A stretch of DNA of 64,000 nt, from contig CM060697.1 of NCBI GenBank assembly GCA_030686995.1, positions 104,159,272 through 104,223,271 on the forward strand, written 5' to 3'. A program made the translations under genes and the position numbers. The notes beneath the pieces are model-generated. The model saw only the letters and a list, made by a program, of their open reading frames with translations. It did not search any database and was not told the DNA's origin. Shown here in pieces: positions 10,442 to 22,572 of this stretch; the stretch's first letter is position 1; the number at the start of each line of letters is the position of its first letter. The DNA comes from Artemisia argyi. Its lineage: Eukaryota; Streptophyta; Magnoliopsida; Asterales; Asteraceae.

Positions 10442-11545
10442 ATGCCTCCCGCTAATAAATCCGATCACAAGGAAACCCTTAAGTACATGCCCAAACACCA
10501 TAGGACCAAAGGTCTCAACCCGGTTCAAGTAGAAACCTTTAAGGCTTTAGAAAAACGCTATGTTCACGAAGGTAGAACCATTGATCCATCCTTTCTAGAA
10601 GGAACATCTATTCGCCAAAACTTTGCTGCAATTAACATTGATTGTCTCCTTGATATAGATCAGCCAATTTGTCCTAGGTTCATCTTGGAATTCTATGCAA
10701 CCGTAAACCTTTCCACAAGTGTTGTTGGTAAGATATCATTAAACTTCACAACCAATCAAATACCACATGACATAAATTTAAAAGACTTAGCTATCAGTCT
10801 TGGTGTCCCAAATGAGGGAACTTGCCTCTACACGGATAAGTGGCCCATTTCAAGTCTTGATTCTATTGATCATTTTTATCCATACGACACACCTCTTGCT
10901 AGTAAGGAAACTATTAAGGAACATCTCTTTGTTAGAACCTCTACCACTAGGGTGAATCGTTCGGGGAATATTTTAGATAAGGATCCTTTTGGTATGAAGC
11001 TTAATGAGCTTAAACCGCAATTTAAGAAGTGGGAAGAAATTCTTAGAGCTAACGTCATAAGTACCATAGGAAATAGAGATCACATCAACACATGCCTTTG
11101 CTACATGCTCTATTGCATTTCCACCGGTCAACCCTTCAACTTAGCCTACTACCTTGCCAAAAGAATGGCCGACATACCCTTAGTTGGAACAACCGCTCTT
11201 CCCTATGGAATGCTTCTTACCCGCCTCTTTAGAGCAATCTCACCCATTTCTCCTAACGAAAATGGAATGCACCTTGACTATTCTCTCGTTCCTCACATCT
11301 TCGTTCCTTTAAGTGCTAAACGAGTTTACAAAGGTAAGGGCAAACATACTCGATCACCTACACCATCATCATCCGGCATGAGCGAGGACGATAAACTTCC
11401 TAACTCTAAGTTACCCCCTTTAGAATACCTTCAAGCACTCCCCGTCATTAACAATGCATCCGAAGAGTTCAAGCAAACCAAAGGAATGTTCAAATGCTTT
11501 GGAAGGTACCTAAACAAGCTCAATAAGAAGATAGACCGGTTATGA
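10442..11545 (+). CDS. Extra ORF of the SIRE-like element, putative plant transposon protein domain
   Basis: This is a 367-codon open frame without interruptions. The start is placed at MPPANKSDHKE because an upstream in-frame extension would lie inside the likely intron. The region with IDCLLDIDQPICPRF and EFYATVNLST resembles the 'putative plant transposon protein' domain seen in extra ORFs of plant retroelements, typically (I)D.LL....P..PR(F/L)..EFYA. The tail is low complexity (TRSPTPSSSGMSEDD), followed by a short segment with basic residues and aromatics. Its molecular role is unknown. Its intactness contrasts with the decayed gag and missing pol of the same element. It lies downstream of a hairpin module shared with the LTR promoter. 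Confidence 0.7.
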   Translation: MPPANKSDHKETLKYMPKHHRTKGLNPVQVETFKALEKRYVHEGRTIDPSFLEGTSIRQNFAAINIDCLLDIDQPICPRFILEFYATVNLSTSVVGKISLNFTTNQIPHDINLKDLAISLGVPNEGTCLYTDKWPISSLDSIDHFYPYDTPLASKETIKEHLFVRTSTTRVNRSGNILDKDPFGMKLNELKPQFKKWEEILRANVISTIGNRDHINTCLCYMLYCISTGQPFNLAYYLAKRMADIPLVGTTALPYGMLLTRLFRAISPISPNENGMHLDYSLVPHIFVPLSAKRVYKGKGKHTRSPTPSSSGMSEDDKLPNSKLPPLEYLQALPVINNASEEFKQTKGMFKCFGRYLNKLNKKIDRL

Positions 11546-11914
11546 GAAGATTAAGGAGTGTTTGGCTTATGAATGCTTTAGAACCGTTTATGTGTTAAAC
11601 TACGTGATTTGTTTGTTTTTCACTTTCATGGTTTATTACCTTTGTCGGATTATGTTTGTATAAACTTTGATGCATAATGACAATGTTTAAGGTGTTTGTC
11701 ATTTTTTCTATGCTTATGGCAATTCTTACTAAGTATAGTGAAATCCTCGACCTCAAGGTCAAAGTCCTTTGATATGTATGTTTACGTGTCTAATTTTTGC
11801 ATTGCCTAACCAGAAATGCCTTATCTTTTTGATTTTAGGAGTTTTCGGAAATTTTGAAAATCGTCTCGCGGGTCAAAAACGCGGACTGCCTAATTTTTGA
11901 GCTCTGGCGGATCT
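11546..11914. other. Noncoding spacer between the two extra ORFs
   Basis: It holds the probable 3' region of the upstream ORF. No coding or repeat signal is seen until the hairpin modules at 11915. Confidence 0.5.
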
Positions 11915-12007
11915 GGCGGTACCCAAAATTGGGTTCCGCCAGTGTATTTTTTGGGAATCCCAGAAATGGCCCAACGGATCAGGCGGTACCCTCAATTGGG
12001 TTCCGCC
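11915..12007 (+). promoter_or_regulatory. Twin hairpin modules ahead of the second extra ORF
   Basis: Two copies (11915-11940 and 11982-12007) read GGCGGTACCC, a 6-base loop, GGGTTCCGCC, each followed by AGTGTATT. The downstream flank GCCAGACACCTGCAGA (about 12026-12040) matches the LTR version GCCAGACCTGCAGA. They lie about 0.5 kb before the ATG at 12533. No clear TATA box follows. Confidence 0.5.
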
Positions 12008-12532
12008 AGTGTATTCTGAGGGTTCTGCCAGACACCTGCAGATTTTTTTTTTTCATCTTTCTTAAGTCCAAAACTTGTAAAGTGTCAAAACCATTATCCT
12101 AAGTGAGAAACATCTTCTATTAACTCCAATAACCATATTAGAACAACTCTCACTCACTAAAACAATTAGGAAGCCACTTCCCTCCAAAAATTCAAATTCA
12201 AACATAACCAACCCAAGGAACCCTTTTAAAGGATCCTTCAAACCATTGAAACATTTTCAACTAAATCACATCTCATGATCACAAAGCATTGAGTGCATAT
12301 GTTGGTATTTCACTCCACCTTATTCCATTGGTTTGACTTGCAATGATTTGACATGTTCATGAAAACAATGTAAATCATTTGAAACCTCAATCTTTGAATG
12401 GTAAAACATCAAATCCAAACACCCATTTCAACATCTCCTTCATCCTATAAATTTGAAAGTTTTGCAATAATTCAAATCACACCATCACCATTAAAACTTC
12501 TTCTCTCAAAACATCAAAACCACACCTTTGAA

Positions 12533-13714
12533 ATGACTAAATCCAACACATCATCCGAGTCATCAAAATCCTTCTAAAAAACCACTAGAATTAGTGTTAA
12601 ACCTTGTTGTTTCAACAAAACCGTCAAGTCAAGCTCATCTTCTTCAAGTGATGCTTCGCTTAACATTTCTTCACCTATCCAAGATTTCCTTAACCTCACT
12701 ACCTCAACATAATCCCCAACACATTGTAATACCAATGTAATTACCTTTCAAGAATTGCTTAATCTTGATACTCCAACACCCTCTCCAACACATTGCTACA
12801 CAAACATGGCCACCATTCCTTCACCTACTAGACCTTCATGTGATTCAACATCACCTTCTCAACAAGCTCAACCAACTAAAATTTCATCACCTCAATCACC
12901 TACAATTTCACCAATGGAACTTTTCCATACACCTCCAACATCACCACTACCTTATTTGGAAACATTAGAAGACCTATCACCCAAATCATCAAGTCCACAA
13001 TCCTTATCACTCTTTGACACCATTGCTCAAATGGAAACCCAACAACAATCTAGTGAGCAACTAGATGATGAAACCCATCAACCCTCAATGATAGAACGGT
13101 TGGCTTATCGTTATGCTAGACCATCTATTTTTCCAAATGATCATGGCCATACCCACTCACAATCATTTGTGTTTCACCCAATTTACAAAGACCTTCATGG
13201 CAATCCTTCCGGCGAACCAAGCTTCCGCCATTTTTTTCAAAACCAACAACCACCACAACAACAACAACCATCACCACAAGAACCTTCCCAACGATTTGAA
13301 TCTCTACTTTCTTCTTATAAGAAAATAGAAGCATCCATATGGGAAAAACCTCCGAACCTTCATAATGAGATTGACACTCATTTAAACCACCTTCATGCCT
13401 TCAAACGTATGGTTGACTCTCAAATCAACCATATTATGGTTTTACAAACAACACTACATTCAACAAATAAAGGAAGCAAAAACACCACTCAACCATCCAC
13501 CTTTGCTCCTTCAAGTTCAAACCATCCACCACCAACAAATCAAACCTCTCTTCCACCAAACTTTCCCCGCCATGGTTGCGGACATTGTGAAAGAACCGCT
13601 CATATTAGTGAAGGGTGTCGAGGGGAAATTCGTGAGCTATCCGAAGAAATGAGGTTTATACTAAACCACATTTTGGATCTTCTACAATCCTTGTCTCACA
13701 CACCTCAACCTTAG
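12533..13714 (+). pseudogene. Second extra ORF of the SIRE-like element, Pro/Ser/Gln-rich
   Basis: The likely original start is ATG at 12533 (MTKSNTSSESSKSF). Two in-frame TAA codons (about 12574 and 12709) interrupt the first 75 codons, after which the frame stays open for about 320 codons to 13714. The protein is low complexity: Ser/Thr/Pro-rich, a Gln/Pro tract encoded by CAA/CCA repeats near 13245-13280, a short helical segment (YKKIEASIWEKPPNLHNEID), then a Cys/His cluster (HGCGHCERTAHISEGC) and a C-terminal helix. The Cys/His cluster does not match a standard zinc finger that I can name. The position matches an env-like ORF of SIRE elements, but I see no signal peptide or membrane segment. 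Function unknown. Confidence 0.5.
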
Positions 13715-14558
13715 AGTCTCCAAAATGAAACAAAACCGTTTCTTTTGGAAAATGTTTCCCATTTAAACCAACAAACCAAAACCTTGTCATCCTTTCAACC
13801 TTCAAAATAAAGCACGCTACAACCATCCAATCCAAATTTTCATTCTTAAACAACCTTAGATTTGTTTTTGGAAAATGTTTCTCATTAAGGAAAATGATGA
13901 TTTCCTTGTAGATTTTTAAGCTCTTAGTTTATTTTTAGTTTTTCTTTTTAGAAGTATGATGGTGTAATCCAAATTTCTTGTCTTTGACTTTTTAAGAGTC
14001 AAAATTTTACATGAAATGAATTTCATTCTACTACAAGGTTTGCATTGTTTGTTGACCACTTAGGTATAATAAGTGAACTATACCTTGCTATGGTGGCATA
14101 CATATATCTTGTGCTTTTGAAACTAACCTTTCTTTTTGTAGGATCATTATCCATGTTTTCCTTCCTTGATACTCCATTTAGGGGAGTAATATTCAAGGGG
14201 GAGCATGAGTGGTGTATTATTTCACTTCACAACTCTTAGTTGTGTTTTAAACATGAAATGCGTTCATGACTTGTCTTGTGCGACAACTAACCTTTTTCTT
14301 GTAGGTTCAAAATCCACGTCTCCTCTCTTGGCACTCCATTTAGGGGGAGTATCGTCCAAGGGGGAGCAAGTCTTACTTCCGCTTCGCTACTCTTCTTTTT
14401 GTTTCGACAAAAAGGGGGAGAATTTATATAAACTTGTGCTTATCACCTCATCTTTGCAAAAACAAGTTTTTATACTAACTTTATAAGACTTAACACTAAA
14501 ACTAGTGACTTACTTATAAATAAAGTTTATGTTTTGTCATCAACAAAAAGGGGGAGAT
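13715..14558 (+). other. 3' untranslated part of the SIRE-like element with repeated polypurine tracts
   Basis: Four purine tracts precede the 3' LTR: near 14173-14205 (AGGGGAG and AAGGGGGAGCA), 14340-14370 (AGGGGGAG and AAGGGGGAGCA), 14410-14420 (AAAAAGGGGGAGAA) and 14545-14558, which abuts the LTR and is the true plus-strand primer site. The first two sit in a repeated context (CTCCATTTAGGGG...CAAGGGGGAGCA). Confidence 0.65.
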
Positions 14559-15992
14559 TGTTAATACAAATATCACCTAAAAACGTTATTTATATTTTAC
14601 GATCTTTGCTAAGTTTTGTTAATGACAAAGTATGAAGTTTAGATATAAGTAAATCATCACTTTAAGTGTTTAAGTCTTGTTTAACTAAGGTTTACATTTT
14701 ATTTTAAACAAAACATTGTTTTTATTTCTTAAATTAGAAAGTGTCTTGTCACATCACATTTATTTCTTAATATAGTAAGGTCACATCACATTTAGGGCAA
14801 GCTTTGTCAATATACATTTATGGTAAGAAGTGTGTTTGACTTACTAAGTGGTTGCTTGCAAGTTTAGTGTTTGACTTGATATTATGAGATGTGACATTGT
14901 TTGGTTTGCAAGGAGTAATGAGATGTGACCTTGTTTGGTTTGGAAGATTTATTGCAAAAACCAACTGCAGCCCTGATGGTACCCTGGGGATACATGGGCG
15001 GAACCCTTCTGAGGGGTCCGCCGTATCCGCCAGACCTGCAGAATGGTTTGCTATAAATACCAAACCATTTGTTAGTTTTGAAAAACCCTTTGAGGACATA
15101 TTTTTCACATACTCTCTAAACTAACTCAGTAACATTTTGATTTGTGTGATTCTTTTATGTAGCAAGGGACTTCACAAGATCATTCAAGAAGCTACAAGCT
15201 TCAACTCTAAAGTTGCAAGTCTTGGTAGCTTGGTCATGTATAAGCTTTGGTAGTTTATACTTCATGTGTGTCATCTATGTAGAAGTAAGTGGTTAGTATT
15301 TTAGGCCTCAAAATACGTAGTGTGTCGGGAGTTGTTGTACCCTTGTAAAAGAACTAACGGGAGTGGTTGTACCCTTGGTAAAGAACTCGACATCTAGCTT
15401 AGTGTCGGTAAAAGTGTAAGCGACGATGGGAGTGGTTGTACCCGTGTAAAAGAACTCGACATCTAGCTTAGTGTCGGTAAAAAGTGTAAGCGACGTTGTA
15501 AAGGTTTTCTTCGCCGGTGAAAGGAGCTTGTTGATTAGTGCTTATAACTCTCGAGTTGGAAACTCGGGGCGTGGATGTAGGGCAAGGAAAAAGAGTCCTT
15601 GTAGCCGAACCACAATAAACAATCGTGTTGTGGTTTGATCATTTCTTTCTTTATCTTTCCCTATTACATGTTGTTGTTTAGTTAGAATAGTTAATCACAT
15701 ATAAAGCTTTTCAAAGAATTAAAACAAGTAAAGTTGCATATATGTCTTTACACAAATGTAAAGCTTTTCAAAGAACTAAACAAGCAAAGTTAGGATCATC
15801 AAAAGTAAAGCTTTTCAAAGTATGAAACAAGTAAAGATTAGAATTGTGAGTCACATGAAAAGCTTTTCAAAGAATCACACATATTGAGTTGTGTTCATAT
15901 CTTTAAGCAAACGTAAAGTTTTTAAAGATTATTCAAGTTAAAAAGAATTCAAAAATCGGTAAACTATTCAACCCCCTTCTAGTTTTTCACAA
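14559..15992 (+). repeat. 3' LTR of the SIRE-like element
   Basis: Near-identical copy of 5290-6721, including the hairpin (14997-15022), TATAAATA (15052-15059), the 70-bp units and the AAGCTTTTCAAAG repeats. It is followed by the target duplication AAAGC. Confidence 0.85.
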
Positions 15993-15997
15993 AAGCC

Positions 15998-18900
15998 TTA
16001 ATTGAATAAATGCATTATACACCTAGACTTGATTATTAATAGGACTATTGAATAAGATTTGCATGCGGCTACATGTTTTATAAATATTTAATTATTATGT
16101 TATGTATATGTTTATTTGGTTGTTTTATTTTTTTACTATGTATTACTTGTTTTTTGTTTATTATTATGTGAGACATGTTTATAAACGAAAAAGGGTAATT
16201 TTTGAATAGAAAAATAATATGGACTAAATAAATGGCGAAATTGTTTTGGTTTTAAGAGTTTAAATTTCAAAGGATTGGTTGATTGATGTTTTTGTACGTA
16301 ATGGTTAACTAGGCTCGACCGAAGTTTACACACTACAAGATGGGTATAAGGTTGGCTTCGCATTTGTGGCCTTAGATAGACAACATTCTGTCTTAACGCT
16401 CGTTTGTGTGTAAATTAGACTTACCGAACAACCATTACATGTACACTGTCATCTTAAGGGTGAATTGAATGATTATCCGAAACACTAAGCTTTAGGGCTT
16501 ATGTAAAAGTACGATGTAAGTTGATGATAATTGTTGGTAATTCTTTAATTGGTGAACCCGATACCTCAATCAAAACTTTGTTATTTTACTCTTAGTAAAT
16601 TGGTAATAAAAATGTTTTATAAAACCAATGTTATGAAGTTGTATGCATGCTTCTTCATACATTATTTTGATTACACGTCAAAATTTAACACCCTTATAAA
16701 ATTAAGTCAAATGCCATCTAATTAAGAACACTTGAGGTTGTAATTTACGTCATGTGAGAACTTGGCGAGATTGCAATGGAGAGGTAAATTTCATAAATTC
16801 ATTGCTAGCAGATCAACTGATGTAATGGATTTATGAGTTTGCAGTTTTTAAGTTAGACGACTTAAATTGAGTAGGAAGTGAAAGCTTGGACTCAAGGCAT
16901 TAGATGGGGATGAAACATGCTTACTTTGCAAAAGTTTTGTGAAAGTAAATCCCATAATAATCTAGGAATTGCAATATGATATTGGCAATTATTGTTCGAC
17001 AATTACCTTGTTGAATACTATCATTACTAAATCAACTGATGTAATGGTACTATGTCAATTAGGATCATAGCTTTAAGAAAATACTATGGTTTATATGAAT
17101 ATTTATCAATGGGTATTTTATTTTCTTAAAGATCTAATTATCGAAAATACTGAAATTGAATTTTGTAATTCGTTTTAATGTATTAATGCAACGTTCAAAC
17201 CGTAAACGCACTTTGGGCTTTGGTAAATTGATATAGTTCTGTTTTCAAACAAATGTTTGATTAAGAATAATTTACTTAAAAGACAAAAGAAGTCTCCTTT
17301 CTATGAAAGAAGAGTGAGACACAATCCTATTCCTTTTCATGAATGAGAAAGGATAATAGGAACATTAGATATGTCTAAATTCTAATATAACTCATAGCAA
17401 ATTTTTAATAGTTAAGAAAATTGCGCATATTTTCCATAGGGATTTCATCATCCTCATTCGGTGATTAAATTCTTAGTAACAAATATGATATTTGGTTAAC
17501 AGAAAATTATGTATGACATTTTATGAGTTATTAGAAGCTAGATAAATTACCGGAAAATGTTAAAAGACAAACTAGTTGTTTTGACTATTTAAAAGGTGCT
17601 ACATACATTGTAGGATGGTAGACCTATTAAGGAAGAAATTGCATGCCCAATTTTTCAAGTTAATCGCATTTGGTGGATAGTCCATCATTTACGTAGTAGG
17701 ATACACTCTTTAGTGCATAAGTAATTGTTACGTATGGACATTCAAAGGTGTAGGAAAGTTAAAAGCACACTATTTTCTTTCACTGGATATAAAACATTTA
17801 CAATGTTGTCAAATTCAGTGGAAGTAATGTGTACTTATTAATGAATAAGGAATTATTGTAATGATCTTTAATTCAGTGGAAGTTACAAGCTTTGACATCT
17901 TGATAGCTAAAGATAATTACTTTCCTAGTGTAGACACTTATACTTTTAAGGATAGTCTTTTACGTTTCCTTACTAGACATTGTTGTTCTACATCTATTCA
18001 TTATGCTAAAATCTATGACACAATCATATTGACTACATAAACAAATGCATGGCGTGTTGTTTATCAACTATATGAGGTTGTTCCATGCACAAGTGGGAGA
18101 AATGTTATCTTTAATGTGTGCAAGAAACAACTTATAAAGATATGATTTAATGGATTCTCTTGACTGCAAGGTAAGAGAATAACGTTCTAATATGAATTAT
18201 ATTAATCTAATTCAAGAAACACTTGGTGTTACAATTTATGTTATGTGAGAGCTTAGCTAGATTGCAACAACAATGTGAATTTCATATTTTCATTACTAGC
18301 AGATCAATTGATGTAATTGAACTACGAGAATTTACAGTTTCTAAATTAGATACCTATTAGAACATATGTCAATATGATATCAAGACTACTTTAATTTGTA
18401 TATTTATGAATTCATGGAATGACATAAATTAATAAAGTAATCTAATGCTGCTTCAATCTGAATATTTATGTGTTCTTGGAATGACATAAATAAATGAAGA
18501 AATAATGTTATTTACATTATTATTTAGTAATAAATTAACTTGAAATTACTATTGAAACCAAAAGATGGTATTCATAATTACTTTAGTTAAACATGTTTAT
18601 GTTTCATTGTAAAGATATAAACATAAAGCATTTTAATTGTTACAAGACTTACAATAAAGTAAGACGTTATCTTGTTATGTTTTTTTTAATTAAGACATAT
18701 ACATGAAGTCATTAAAATGTTAAATGACTTATAACGTATAGTGGGATTATAACGGTTTATGTTTTCTTATAAAGACATGAACATGAAGTGACTTTGTCAA
18801 AAGTACTTGTGTTATAAAGCATGTAATTGGCTTGAAAATTATTATACCATTAAAATGACTTAGTTGGTAAATAGACAAGCCAAAAGGAATATGGTTATCT

Positions 18901-21831
18901 TAAATATTGTTAGATAGTCTTACAATATTAATCTTAATGAAATGCCAAATGTTTATGGTATGTTCAGTTAGGAAAATCAAACTCTAGTTATATTGTTTGA
19001 TTAAAGATAACTACGACTTCTTTTTTTCCAAAAGTTATCAAGGTTAGAATATTGAGTATGACTTGGACATATTTAATAAAACTCCAACCTAGAAGATTAA
19101 TAAGACATCATCATATGATGGAATGTGATGAATGTGATGAATTACATTAAGTCTTAAATTGAAGTTCTAAATTTGTTTAACTGCTTATGAAGAGGATATT
19201 AACAAAGTAAAGTTAGAAACTGTCAATATGTATTTGTAATATCCTAAAAGAGAACATTGTATTGTTGCTTTATTTGCTAAGTATTTAAAGATGGTTCTTA
19301 AATTACTAAAAGCAAGTGGGAGTTTTGATCTTTAAAAGATAAAATTACAAGATACATACTCTTCTAAAATACACTAGTAAATATCATGATGAAGTTTGAC
19401 ATTTGAATGTTAAATCTCAAGATGATAATCAAGTTTGACATTTAAATGTTAAATTTCAATTGGAATTATCATTCATAGAATAGCAATATATCTCAGATAT
19501 TTGATTAATATGCTGAGGGCTATGATTTACAGGATTATTGTAAACCTGATAATCATTATAATACATTACTAAATATGAAATTGGGTAAAGTATACATGAT
19601 ATGAATGATAAAGATGCTGTCCATAAAAATAATCAATTTTAGAAACTTGGTTTATCTTAATAGTTAGACTAAAAAATGAAGATGAGTTTCTTCAAAGATA
19701 AGATAACCTTTGTTGTTTAAATATTTGTATAGAAATCATATGGACAATATTGTGCACGTATTTAATGCATGTCTTATGACAAGATTATTAATCACACTTA
19801 AGCAATTAATTGTGATTGAATATTATTTTCTAAATACATTAAATATATATAAAGATTATGATTGTCATATTTATGAAATTGACAATGGAATATCAAAACT
19901 CTTTCTTGAGCGAGGAAGATAAGTAATCAAAAGGAGTTTATGAATTCAAATAAATCTTTGGAAGTGTACAAAGTGCAATAATTCATGGATGGGTAAATGC
20001 ATGCATCTAGAAGATTATTCTTATGTTTAAATTATTAAATCTATATTTTGATTTATAATTAAAATAAGATAATTTCTAAATATTCCTTAAAGCTAGTGAG
20101 AGTATTATGTTTAATTTCTTAAATTATATATGTTGTGGAACATATAAAAGTAGCATTCCATATAAGTTAAAAGTTAAATCTTAGTTTGGAATGAAACTTT
20201 ACTTGTAAGATTTAGGAAATAATACATACAACCTTGTAATGAATGTTTATTGTTGAAACATGTGCGGTAAATGAATCTAATATAACATGATATATTATTT
20301 AGAAAGTCTAAATGGATATGAATGACATGAATAAAATCTAAGTATGACTCAAAGATTTTTCATGAACATCATGTTTTGATGTATCATGCTTGATTACAAG
20401 ATGATTTGGCAATATAAATTTCTAATCAAAAGTTATTAGATAACTTGTGTAATATTCTAAAAAGAATATGTTTGATTATAGAATCACATCCTAAATCTGG
20501 AACAGCTTCCAAATTTTATAGATGAACAATTTTTCAATTGTTGTGAAAATTGTCATAGCCAACAAACTTGAAAGTTTGAAGGGCATCAAACATTACACAA
20601 TAGATAGTAATGTTTACGGGAAGTTTTAATAGCATATTGTTGTTTGCATACAATGATGCTAATGAAATTGAGATGACAATCAATACTAGTTATGGTAAGG
20701 ATTTCATCCTTGGCTATTACTAGTTATGCTTACTAAAAGCATAGTTGCATTATACATTAAGAGAATAAGAATACTTTAAACTTTAAAATGTTTGGAAGTT
20801 TGATTATCATAAATTTGTGGTTAAGGATGTCACACATTTATGAAACATTATAAGGCATTATCAAAATAGTTGAGTATGCATATACAAGAACTTCAATAGT
20901 TGAATTCTTGAAATAAGTATTCTCAAAATTCTGATAGATCAAAGTTGGATGATTTATGTCTTGTCAACAAGTATGAATGTCATTACTTGAGACATAATTC
21001 ATCAACAAGAGTTATCATGCATTGATCTATTTAGTATTTGGATAAGGGATGATAAACAATTATAATAAATTTAAATACATGGTATGTTTAATTTATAATA
21101 TATTGTATCCTATATTTGTATGTTTAATCCATGAATAAATGTTATTCTAAATTATCCGTTGTCAGTTAATAATATGGGAATATTATTAAATCAAGACAAA
21201 TCTGAATGTTGGTATAATATACTTAAAGTATATTGATGCGTAGTCATGCCATTTCAGATGATATTCAATGATACCGAATATAGGACTTATCCCAACTACA
21301 TGATGTTACTTTATGGATTTTGTTATTAAGTAAATCATGAGAAGTTATCCTCAGACTTGAGATGCAAGATAAGTGTCATGAATGTAGTACATTTTTGTCG
21401 AACAACTTAACGCTATACGTAACTGGTAGTCATAAGGGTTGTTTTCGAAAGTGTTACAAAGTTTGTGGGTTTTGCTTGTAGTCAAGATAGAATTTGTTCA
21501 TTCAAATTTATTTTTGGAGTTTAATACTGCTGGAGCCCTCGTAGGGTTGGTAAGATGTATGTGCGGCCGCACCCAAGATCTCCCTTGAATATGTTCAGAA
21601 GATTTGATAATCTTGATCAATCATAAACAACGAGAAACAGAATGGTTAATTAAGGAATGACTTTAATCCATATCCTTATTAACGTGGTATTAGAAACAAA
21701 AGGATAATAATAATGAGAAATCATTAAAAGGTTTTTTCAGGAGCCTTACTCGAGATCGTACTAGAGGCATCGGCGTGTTGCAAGACGCTAACCGATGTGA
21801 TTACACTTTTAAAATATGTCCAAGTGGGAGC
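15998..21831. other. Noncoding interior of the LARD-like element
   Basis: No ORF above about 75 codons and no pol motif in any frame. A segment of about 150 bp at about 16725-16870 recurs diverged at about 18215-18350 (shared core AGCAGATCAACTGATGTAAT versus AGCAGATCAATTGATGTAAT), and the core recurs a third time near 17030. The 3' end has a purine tract CAAGTGGGAGC just before the LTR. Confidence 0.6.
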
Positions 21832-22572
21832 TGTTAGATTATGGACATTATTTTAGTAGTTGTATGTTAGGATCGAACTCGAGATCGTGGGATTGCACAC
21901 TTTACGTATGAAGAGTAAAAGAATAATTATTTATAAATGTTATATATAATTATTAATAAACACAAAACTAGTAACGACCGTTAGTATTTAACGAAGAATG
22001 GCTAACGACCGTTAGACGAAGATTAGGAAAGTAATACTTGTGAATAATTGGAAAGTCAAGAATGTTCTAGAAGGAGTTCCACCTCCTTTGTGCCTTGGAC
22101 TTCAAGTTATCTCAAGTATATAAACACCTCATGGGATATTGTTTTCTCATAACTTGTACACACATAATAGGTGTTTTCTTTCTCTCATCTTGTCATCAAA
22201 ATCGATCCATCTTTATTACCCATAAGGGTTTCGATTTTTATAAAGTTAAAAGGTTTTGTGTTTAATTTACTTGCATAAACTTTTACTTGAATTAGTACGT
22301 GTGTACAAGAACACGATTCAAACATACTATTGTTTGATTCTTGGATTGAATTACAAAAGAGGTAAGGGGTAATTCTTATAATCCACATAAACCATAATTA
22401 GGGTTCTTAATTTGAAGATTGCATTTGATTCTTGTTCGGGCTAGAATCACAAAGGTATGTTTACTTTTATGTTTGATTAATTAATTACATATTATATGAT
22501 CTTATAATTGCTTCCGCTATGCTCTCTTGATGTGTTTGATTTATTTTATATGATTGTCATGATATTATAATA
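21832..22572 (+). repeat. 3' LTR of the LARD-like element
   Basis: Near-identical copy of 4051-4797, but it ends ATTATAATA where the 5' LTR ends ATTATAATTCCAACA, so the terminal CAACA is missing. The target duplication GGTTT still abuts it directly. Confidence 0.8.

Larger units (their letters stand above)
5290..15992 (+). mobile_element. Non-autonomous SIRE/Maximus-like Copia derivative with two extra ORFs
   Basis: Long direct repeats (5290-6721 and 14559-15992, about 1.43 kb each, roughly 20 differences by eye) are flanked by a 5-bp duplication AAAGC (5285-5289 and 15993-15997). Order: 5' LTR, primer-binding-like TTGGCATCAGGAGC, broken gag, 2.6 kb of noncoding DNA, a 367-codon ORF, a Pro/Ser/Gln-rich ORF, several purine tracts, 3' LTR. 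Protease, integrase, reverse transcriptase and RNase H are absent, so it cannot move alone. The gag motif near 7670-7770 is typical of the SIRE/Maximus lineage, whose members often carry an extra 3' ORF. Confidence 0.85.
4051..22572 (+). mobile_element. LARD-like LTR retrotransposon, noncoding, carrying a nested SIRE-like element
   Basis: Direct repeats at 4051-4797 and 21832-22572 are near identical (about eight substitutions by eye) and begin TGTTAG. The 5-bp flank GGTTT occurs at 4046-4050 and 22573-22577, a clean target-site duplication. A primer-binding-like TGGCATCTAGAGCC follows the left LTR and a purine tract GTGGGAGC precedes the right one, so the element runs on the plus strand. After removing the nested insertion, about 6.3 kb of internal DNA has no ORF above about 75 codons and no recognisable gag or pol. 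LTR similarity near 99 percent with no coding capacity fits a non-autonomous element mobilised in trans. Confidence 0.8.

Noticed and set aside
13113..13334. Open frames opposite and beside the Gln/Pro-rich ORF
   Set aside because: CAA/CCA repeats read in other frames; no independent support.
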